A program made the translations under genes and the position numbers. A stretch of DNA of 64,000 nucleotides. It comes from Arthrobacter saudimassiliensis. Lineage in GTDB: Bacteria > Actinomycetota > Actinomycetes > Actinomycetales > Micrococcaceae. The notes below the pieces were generated by a model. That model did no database searches. It saw nothing but the letters and a program-made list of their open reading frames with translations, and was not told where the DNA came from. Of this stretch, positions 58,677 to 64,000 are shown one piece after another (within the stretch, counting starts at the first letter, position 1; every line of letters begins with the position of its first letter). The DNA is taken from assembly GCA_900016675.1 (NCBI GenBank), contig LN483071.1:744001-808000 (forward strand), read 5' to 3'.

Positions 58677-60122
58677 CTACTTCACGCGCGCCGCACGGCG
58701 GGCGCGGACCGCTTCGATGACCCGTTCCTCGGCGTCGGGCCCGGACTTGATGCCGCCCGGAACCCGGAAGAAGAACGCGAGGCCGATCACCCACCAGATG
58801 CCGAACAGGACCCACGGTTCCATGCCCAGCTGCGCGGGCATGCCCGGCATGTAGAGGCTGAACAGGGCGGCGCCCAGGATCGTCGCCACCACGCCGATGA
58901 CGACGCCGCCGCGCCCGCGGCCGCCGATCCGCAGCGGACGCTCCATCTCCGGTTCGCGGCGGCGCAGGATCAGGAACGCCACGCCCACCAGGGTGTAGGC
59001 CGCCACGATGCTCGGTGCGCCCGAGTCGACCAGCCAGCCGAGCATCTCCGCGCCGAAGAACGGCGCAAGGAAGCTGAGCGCCCCGATGAACAGCAGCGCG
59101 TTGTGCGGGGTGTTGTACTTCGGGTGCAGCCGCCCGAACCAGGCCGGCAGCATGCCGCCGCGGGCCAGCGAGAACATCAGCCGGGAGGCGCCGAGCAGCA
59201 GCGAGTTCCACGAGGTCAGGATGCCGGCAATGCCGCCGGCGATCAGGATGTTGGCCATCAGGTCCGAACCGAACATCGCCCCGACGGCGTCGGCGGTGGC
59301 GATGTCCGCGCCGGCCAGCTCCGCGGCGGGCATGGCCGAGGATGTCGTCAGGATGACCATCACGTACCAGATGGTGGCCAGGACCACCGAGAGCACCACC
59401 AGCCGGCCGATCTGCCGGGCCGGAATGTTCACCTCTTCGGCGGACTGAGGAATGACGTCGAAGCCGATGAACAGGAACGGCACCACGACCAGCACGGCGA
59501 AGAAACCGTTCATCCCGCCGGTGAACCACGGCTCCATGTTCTGGGCGGAGCCGCCGGTGAAGGCGCCGGCGATCATGACCAGGCCGATGGCCAGCAGGAA
59601 CAGCACCACGAAGTTCTGGACAATGCCGGCTTCCTTGACGCCGCGGATGTTGATCCAGGTGATGACGACGGCGGCGAGCGCACCGACGAGGGCCCAGGTC
59701 AGGTTCACCTCGAAGCCGGCGATGGTCCAGAGCGGGATCTGGCTGAGGTCCGGGAAGATGTACTGGACGGTGCGCGGAAGGGCGACGGCTTCGAACGCCA
59801 CGATGGTGACGTAGCCGCCGATGATGGCCCAGGAACCGATGAACGAGGTGCGCGGGCCCATGGCGCGCAGGATGTAGTTGTGCTCGCCGCCGGCCTTGGG
59901 CATCGCGGCGCACAGTTCGGCGTAGGTCAGCCCGACGACGCCCATGATGACGCCGCCCGCGACCATCGCGGTGACCGCACCCAGGGTTCCGGCGTTGCTG
60001 AGCCAGTCGCCGGTGAGGACGACCCAGCCGAAGCCGATCATGGCGCCGAAGCCGAGGGCCAGCACATCGAGCCGGCCGAGGACTTTCTTCAATGAGGGTT
60101 CGGTGGCGGTCTGCTGTGCCAT
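58677..60122 (-). CDS. APC-family amino-acid permease
   Basis: A 481-residue, 12-helix transporter. The first helix has LALGFGAMIGFGWVVLTGDW and helix 6 carries FLFIGFDVIPQSAEEVN, typical of the cationic/neutral amino-acid branch. The ATG at 60122 is preceded by a purine-rich AGGAAAGGGGG. It lies downstream of the osmoprotectant ABC operon but 132 bases beyond it, so it may have its own promoter. Substrate unknown. Confidence 0.9.
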   Translation of the reverse strand: MAQQTATEPSLKKVLGRLDVLALGFGAMIGFGWVVLTGDWLSNAGTLGAVTAMVAGGVIMGVVGLTYAELCAAMPKAGGEHNYILRAMGPRTSFIGSWAIIGGYVTIVAFEAVALPRTVQYIFPDLSQIPLWTIAGFEVNLTWALVGALAAVVITWINIRGVKEAGIVQNFVVLFLLAIGLVMIAGAFTGGSAQNMEPWFTGGMNGFFAVLVVVPFLFIGFDVIPQSAEEVNIPARQIGRLVVLSVVLATIWYVMVILTTSSAMPAAELAGADIATADAVGAMFGSDLMANILIAGGIAGILTSWNSLLLGASRLMFSLARGGMLPAWFGRLHPKYNTPHNALLFIGALSFLAPFFGAEMLGWLVDSGAPSIVAAYTLVGVAFLILRRREPEMERPLRIGGRGRGGVVIGVVATILGAALFSLYMPGMPAQLGMEPWVLFGIWWVIGLAFFFRVPGGIKSGPDAEERVIEAVRARRAARVK

Positions 60123-60254
60123 GCCGGCCCCCTTTCCTGTAATGCTGCCCGGTGAAAGGCGATGCGGAGTGATTGGGCGCACTACGGTATCGGGCAGGAC
60201 GAGAACGCACCTAATGTTTCGCAATAGGCAACTTCGGTCGGCATCCCGGAGTCC

Positions 60255-61283
60255 TCACTCAGGAACGGTGACGAGGCCTTCCGAGACCATCCAATCGAAG
60301 GCGACGTCGGCCGGTTCCCCGCCCTCGACGTCGACCGCCAGGTTCATCTGCCGCAGTTCCTGGTCGGTGAGCAGGGGGCTGATCTGCGCGAAGACCTCCT
60401 CGAGCCCCGGATACCGCAGCAGCGCCTCCGTGTTGAACACCGGCGCGACGTTGTACGCCGGGAAGTAGAACCGGTCGTCCTGGAGCACGGTCAGCCCGAG
60501 CGAATCGATCCGTCCGTCGGTGGCAAAGACCTCGCCGAAGTTGCATTCGCCGGCGTCGGTGGCGGTGTACACGGCCCCGGTGTCGTAGATGCCGATGTTC
60601 GCCTCGGGCACGCCGTCCGGTGAGCCGCGGGGCAGGTCGTAGGCCTGGAGCAGGGGGTTCATGCCGTCCGGCCGGGAATTGAACTCCGCCTCGAGGCAGA
60701 AGGTGCGCTCCTCGACCGGCAGCGCCGCAATGTCGGAGATGCGCGTGACGCCGAGCTCCTCGGCGGCTTCGCTGCGGATCGCAAACGCGTATGTGTTGTT
60801 CAGCGGCGCGGGGCGCCCCCAGGTCAGGCCGTTCGCCAGGTCGGCGTCATACACCGCCTGCCACTGTTCCTCCTGGTCGGGGATGCCGGTGCCCTGGCCC
60901 AGGTAGGTGATCCAGGCCGTGCCGGTGTACTCGTAGGTCATGTCCGCCTGCCCGGAGACCATCAGCTCGCGGACCGGCTGGCTGCCGGGCACGTTGGTGA
61001 GGTCGGTGACGTCGAAGCCGGCGGCCTTCGCGGCGATCACCGCGATCTTGCCCAGCACCAGCTGTTCGGTGAAGTTCTTGCCCGTGATCGTCAGCGGCGC
61101 GTCCTGCGGCAGGCCCTCGATGGGCTGGATCTCCCCCGGCGCGGCTTCGGGCACGTAGGAGTCGGCGGGCTGCAGCCCGCAGCCTGCGGCGAGGAGCCCG
61201 ACGACGGCGGCGGCGAGCGCGGCGAGCCTCCTGAACCGGCGGGCGGGAGGGCGGACGGGGGGCCTGGTAGGGGTGTTGTGCAT
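60255..61283 (-). CDS. Osmoprotectant/glycine-betaine ABC transporter substrate-binding lipoprotein (OpuCC/ProX-type)
   Basis: A 342-residue binding protein. A basic N-terminus is followed by a signal peptide ending LLAAGC (Cys near residue 35), so it is lipid-anchored. The OpuAC-type fold appears in TITGKNFTEQLVLGKIAVIAA and TYEYTGTAWITYLGQGTG. Its ATG overlaps the stop of the permease by one base (TGATG). It is the last gene of a four-gene operon and delivers choline, betaine or a related quaternary amine. Confidence 0.92.
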   Translation of the reverse strand: MHNTPTRPPVRPPARRFRRLAALAAAVVGLLAAGCGLQPADSYVPEAAPGEIQPIEGLPQDAPLTITGKNFTEQLVLGKIAVIAAKAAGFDVTDLTNVPGSQPVRELMVSGQADMTYEYTGTAWITYLGQGTGIPDQEEQWQAVYDADLANGLTWGRPAPLNNTYAFAIRSEAAEELGVTRISDIAALPVEERTFCLEAEFNSRPDGMNPLLQAYDLPRGSPDGVPEANIGIYDTGAVYTATDAGECNFGEVFATDGRIDSLGLTVLQDDRFYFPAYNVAPVFNTEALLRYPGLEEVFAQISPLLTDQELRQMNLAVDVEGGEPADVAFDWMVSEGLVTVPE

Positions 61284-62146
61284 CAGAGGCCCTTCGGCCG
61301 GGCGACGTGCTCGATGACGCGGCCGATCCAGTCGACGGTCAGCGCCAGCAGCGCCACCAGCAGGGCGCCGGTGACCAGCACCGCCTCCAGGTTCAGGTTC
61401 ACGCCGGTGGTGATCAGGATGCCGAGCCCGCCGCCGTTGATGAACGTGGACAGGGTCGCGGTGCCGACCAGCAGCACCAGCGCGGTGCGCACCCCGGAGA
61501 GCATCACCGGCACCGCCAGCGGCAGTTCCAGGCGGAAGAGGACGCCGGCGGCGCTCATGCCCACCCCGCGCCCGGCCTCCACCACCCGCGGATCGACCTG
61601 CTGAATGCCGATCATGGTGTTCCGCAGCACCGGCAGGGCGGCGTAGAGCACCAGCGCCACGATGGCGGGCCAGAAGCCGAAGCCGAGCCAGAAGGCCAGC
61701 AGCACCAGCAGCCCGATCGCCGGGGCGGCCTGGCCCAGGTTCGCCACGGCCAGGACCGGACCGCTGATCCGGCGCAGCCGGCCCCGGGTCAGCAGGATGC
61801 CCAGGGGAATCGCCACCGCCAGCACGATCGCCGCCGAGACGCCGGTCAGGGCCAGGTGCTGGAGGGTGTAGCCCCACAGGGTTCCCGGTTCCAGGGTGGC
61901 GCGCTCGGTCGCGCTGAGGTCGGCGTTGGCCAGCCAGAGCACCAGCAGCCCGAAGGCGAGGGCGATGCCGGCGAGCTGCAGCAGCAGCGGCCGCCAGGAC
62001 AGGCCCGGAGCGGTATCGACGGTCTCGGGCAGCGGCGTCGCCCGCGAACCGGCCGCCCGGGCACCTCCCGCACCTGCCGCCGTCGTGCCCCTGGCGGTGG
62101 GCGCAGCCGCTGCCCTGCCGGCTGCACCGGCACCCGCGGCGCTCAT
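61283..62146 (-). CDS. Osmoprotectant ABC transporter permease (OpuCD-type)
   Basis: A 287-residue permease. After an unusual Ala/Gly-rich N-terminal stretch (about residues 1-45) come about six helices, with ANLGQAAPAIGLLVLLAFWLG and STFINGGGLGILITTGVNLN, both typical of OpuCB/OpuCD. The ATG overlaps the ATPase stop by one base. It forms the channel together with the permease whose start lies beyond the right edge. Confidence 0.91.
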   Translation of the reverse strand: MSAAGAGAAGRAAAAPTARGTTAAGAGGARAAGSRATPLPETVDTAPGLSWRPLLLQLAGIALAFGLLVLWLANADLSATERATLEPGTLWGYTLQHLALTGVSAAIVLAVAIPLGILLTRGRLRRISGPVLAVANLGQAAPAIGLLVLLAFWLGFGFWPAIVALVLYAALPVLRNTMIGIQQVDPRVVEAGRGVGMSAAGVLFRLELPLAVPVMLSGVRTALVLLVGTATLSTFINGGGLGILITTGVNLNLEAVLVTGALLVALLALTVDWIGRVIEHVARPKGL

Positions 62147-63432
62147 CAGCTTTCCTCCACGGCCGCGGCGCCGGCCGCAGCCGGAGCGGGTCGGGACGCG
62201 GCCTCGTGCTGCGGCGCGGTGCCGGTGTTGATGCCCACCGGTGCACCGGAGTCGTCCCGGGCGGCCGCCTGTGCCGCCGTGATCGCGTCCATGACGGTCT
62301 GCACGGTGACCAGGCCCTTGAACGCATCCCGCGGACCGGTGACCAGCGCCGCTCCGGTACTGGAGCCGAGCATGGTGTCCAGCGCGTCGTTCAGGGTCGC
62401 CCGGGCGCCGATCAGCGGGAGCTTCGGATCCGCCGTCGCGGGCAGCCGGTCCAGCCGGCTGATCTGGCGGCGGGAGAGCCACTGCAGCGGCCGGTCCCGG
62501 CCGTCCAGGACCACCAGGTTCTGCTCGCCGGCGCCCTGCAGCCGGGACAGCGCGTCGCTGGCAGGCTCGCCGCCCCGGGCGGTGACCGCCTTGCTCAGCT
62601 GAACCTCGTTGACCCGGGTCAGCGTGAGCTGCTTGAGCCCGGCACCGGAGCCGATGAAGTTCTCCACGAACTCGTCGGCCGGGTTGGCCAGGATCCGCTC
62701 CGGCGAGTCGTACTGCACCAGGCGGGCGCCCTCCCGGAAGATGGCGATCCAGTCCCCCAGCTTCACGGCCTCGTCGAAGTCGTGGGTGACGGCGACGATG
62801 GTCTTGTGCAGCTCTGACTGGATGTGCAGCAGCTCTTCCTGCAGCCGCTGCCGGGTGATCGGGTCCACGGCGCCGAACGGCTCGTCCATGAGCAGCACCG
62901 GCGGGTCCGCAGCCAGGGCGCGGGCAACGCCCACCCGCTGCTGCTGTCCGCCGGAGAGCTCCTTCGGATACCGGCCCCGGTACAGCGCCGGGTCCAGGGA
63001 GACCAGCTCCAGCAGCTCGTCCACCCGGTCGCTGATCCGGTCCCTGCTCCAGCCCAGCATCTTGGGCACGACGGCGATGTTCGCTTCCACGGTCATGTGC
63101 GGAAAGAGCCCGCCGGCCTGGATTACGTAGCCGATGCCGCGGCGCAGCCGATCACCGTCCATGCCGGTGACGTCGTCGCCGTCGAGGATGATGCGGCCGC
63201 TGGTCGGTTCGATGAGCCGGTTGATCATTTTCAGGGTGGTGGTCTTGCCGCAGCCGGAGGGCCCGACGAGCATCACCACGCTGCCGTGCGGGATCTCCAG
63301 GGTCAGGCCGTCCACCGCGGGACGGTCCTGCCCGGGATAGCGTTTGGTCACCTCGTCCAGGAGGATGCCGGCGCCGGCGGCGGGAGCACCGCCGTCGGGC
63401 CCGTTGGACGCGGTCGGAAGGGTTTCAGACAC
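62146..63432 (-). CDS. Osmoprotectant ABC transporter ATP-binding protein (OpuCA/ProV-type) with CBS domains
   Basis: A 428-residue ATPase. Walker A is GPSGCGKTTTLKMINR, the signature LSGGQQQRVGVARALA and Walker B VLLMDEPFGAVDPITR. After about residue 260 comes a tandem CBS-like region (QNLVVLDGRDRPLQWLS; GARATLNDALDTMLGSS; DAFKGLVTVQTVMDAI), the ionic-strength sensor of OpuA/OpuC systems. It starts with a GTG at 63432, overlapping the upstream permease by eight bases. The Ala-rich C-terminus is variable. Confidence 0.93.
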   Translation of the reverse strand: MSETLPTASNGPDGGAPAAGAGILLDEVTKRYPGQDRPAVDGLTLEIPHGSVVMLVGPSGCGKTTTLKMINRLIEPTSGRIILDGDDVTGMDGDRLRRGIGYVIQAGGLFPHMTVEANIAVVPKMLGWSRDRISDRVDELLELVSLDPALYRGRYPKELSGGQQQRVGVARALAADPPVLLMDEPFGAVDPITRQRLQEELLHIQSELHKTIVAVTHDFDEAVKLGDWIAIFREGARLVQYDSPERILANPADEFVENFIGSGAGLKQLTLTRVNEVQLSKAVTARGGEPASDALSRLQGAGEQNLVVLDGRDRPLQWLSRRQISRLDRLPATADPKLPLIGARATLNDALDTMLGSSTGAALVTGPRDAFKGLVTVQTVMDAITAAQAAARDDSGAPVGINTGTAPQHEAASRPAPAAAGAAAVEES

Positions 63433-64000
63433 GGATACCTCGCGGGATGGTCAGCCGGCCGAGGCCGAGCAGGAGGAGGTCGAGGACCAGGGCCAGGAGC
63501 ACGACCCCGACGACGCCGACCACGACGGATTCAAGCGAGTTGGCACCGCCGAGGCGGGACAGTCCGTTGAAGATGAAGCCGCCCAGGCCCGGGCCGAGCG
63601 CATAGGCGGCGATTGCGGCGATGCCCATGACCATCTGCGCGGAGACGCGCACCCCGGTCAGGATCACCGGCCAGGCCAGCGGCAGCTCCACCCGCAGCAG
63701 GGACCGCACGCGGCCCATGCCCACGCCGCGGGCGGATTCGACGACGGACGGCGAAATCCCGGACAGCCCCACCAGGGCGTTGCGGAGAATGGGCAGGGTG
63801 GCGTAGAACGCGACGACGATGATCGCCGGCAGCGTGCCGAAGCCGAGCGGGGCGATCAGCAGCCCGATCAGCGCGAAGGACGGCAGGGTCAGCCCGACGG
63901 CGGAGATGCCGTTGGCGATGCCGTTCAGGGTCCTGCTGCGGTAGGTGAGCGCCGCGATGACGATCGCGAGGACCGTGGCGAGCACCAGGCACTGGAACAC
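63425..64000 (-). CDS. Osmoprotectant ABC transporter permease (OpuCB-type), 5' end beyond window
   Basis: Only the C-terminal 191 residues are inside the window; the start lies past base 64000. The visible part has the family pattern GIANGISAVGLTLPSFALIGLL and, at the end, SLESVVVGVVGVVLLALVLDLLL. It overlaps the ATPase gene by eight bases and is the first gene of the operon visible here. Confidence 0.9.
   Translation of the reverse strand: MFQCLVLATVLAIVIAALTYRSRTLNGIANGISAVGLTLPSFALIGLLIAPLGFGTLPAIIVVAFYATLPILRNALVGLSGISPSVVESARGVGMGRVRSLLRVELPLAWPVILTGVRVSAQMVMGIAAIAAYALGPGLGGFIFNGLSRLGGANSLESVVVGVVGVVLLALVLDLLLLGLGRLTIPRGIRV

Overview
The window reads as chromosomal DNA of a high-GC Gram-positive, most likely a member of the Micrococcaceae (Arthrobacter or a close relative). 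The signs are roughly 70% or higher GC in most coding DNA, frequent GTG and TTG starts, start/stop overlaps of 1-8 bases inside operons, DtxR/IdeR-type iron boxes, a CopD-CtaG fusion, a DUF222-HNH protein and DUF6318 lipoproteins. I see no rRNA, tRNA, insertion sequence, prophage or CRISPR array. Both edges cut genes: a sugar-type ABC ATPase on the left and an osmoprotectant-type ABC permease on the right.

Layout. 0-8 kb: a sugar ABC ATPase, an unknown anchored protein, a thioredoxin-NHL protein overlapping a CopD/CtaG copper-oxidase assembly fusion, HU, and a trio of cysteine-poor ribosomal proteins (L28-L33-S14). 8-16.6 kb: a GlgC-type nucleotidyltransferase, MarR and MHS-type transporter, an SGNH hydrolase, a diacylglycerol kinase-like protein, an OmpR-type two-component system and an M23 peptidase. 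16.8-30 kb: a ferric-siderophore uptake operon (two permeases, ATPase, siderophore-interacting reductase) and, about 8.7 kb away, its probable binding lipoprotein; both promoters carry the same 18-base iron-box core. Between them lie a Xi-class GST, an SDR, a TrxR-like flavoprotein, an amino-acid permease, YihY, a PRC-barrel protein and an MscS channel. 30-38.6 kb: a large acyl-CoA dehydrogenase with a MarR, formamidase with an FmdB zinc ribbon, and a TetR-controlled operon SDR / acyl-CoA dehydrogenase / APH-type kinase that resembles a split ACAD10/ACAD11 or LvaD-LvaC-LvaA set.

38.8-41.2 kb is a small island of exported proteins with clearly lower GC: two DUF6318 lipoproteins flank a PKD-like secreted protein. 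41.2-44 kb: a zinc alcohol dehydrogenase, an OFA-type transporter and its 50-residue small subunit. 44.3-46.7 kb: a 790-residue protein made almost wholly of X-X-X-Leu-X-X-Gly heptads between two terminal membrane anchors. 46.8-50.6 kb: two unknown proteins, a hotdog thioesterase behind a perfect 26-bp palindrome, a LigC-type ATP-dependent ligase and an aldo/keto reductase. 50.6-56.8 kb: a nitrate/sulfonate-type ABC importer divergent from a benzoylformate decarboxylase, followed by an IclR regulator, possibly an aromatic keto-acid module. 56.9-64 kb: a DUF222-HNH protein, an APC permease and an OpuC-like osmoprotectant ABC operon.

The leads I rate highest are the predicted split 4-hydroxyacyl-CoA kinase/dehydrogenase operon, the stand-alone heptad-repeat protein with its inverted-repeat control region, the DUF6318-PKD island, and the perfect palindrome in front of the thioesterase gene.
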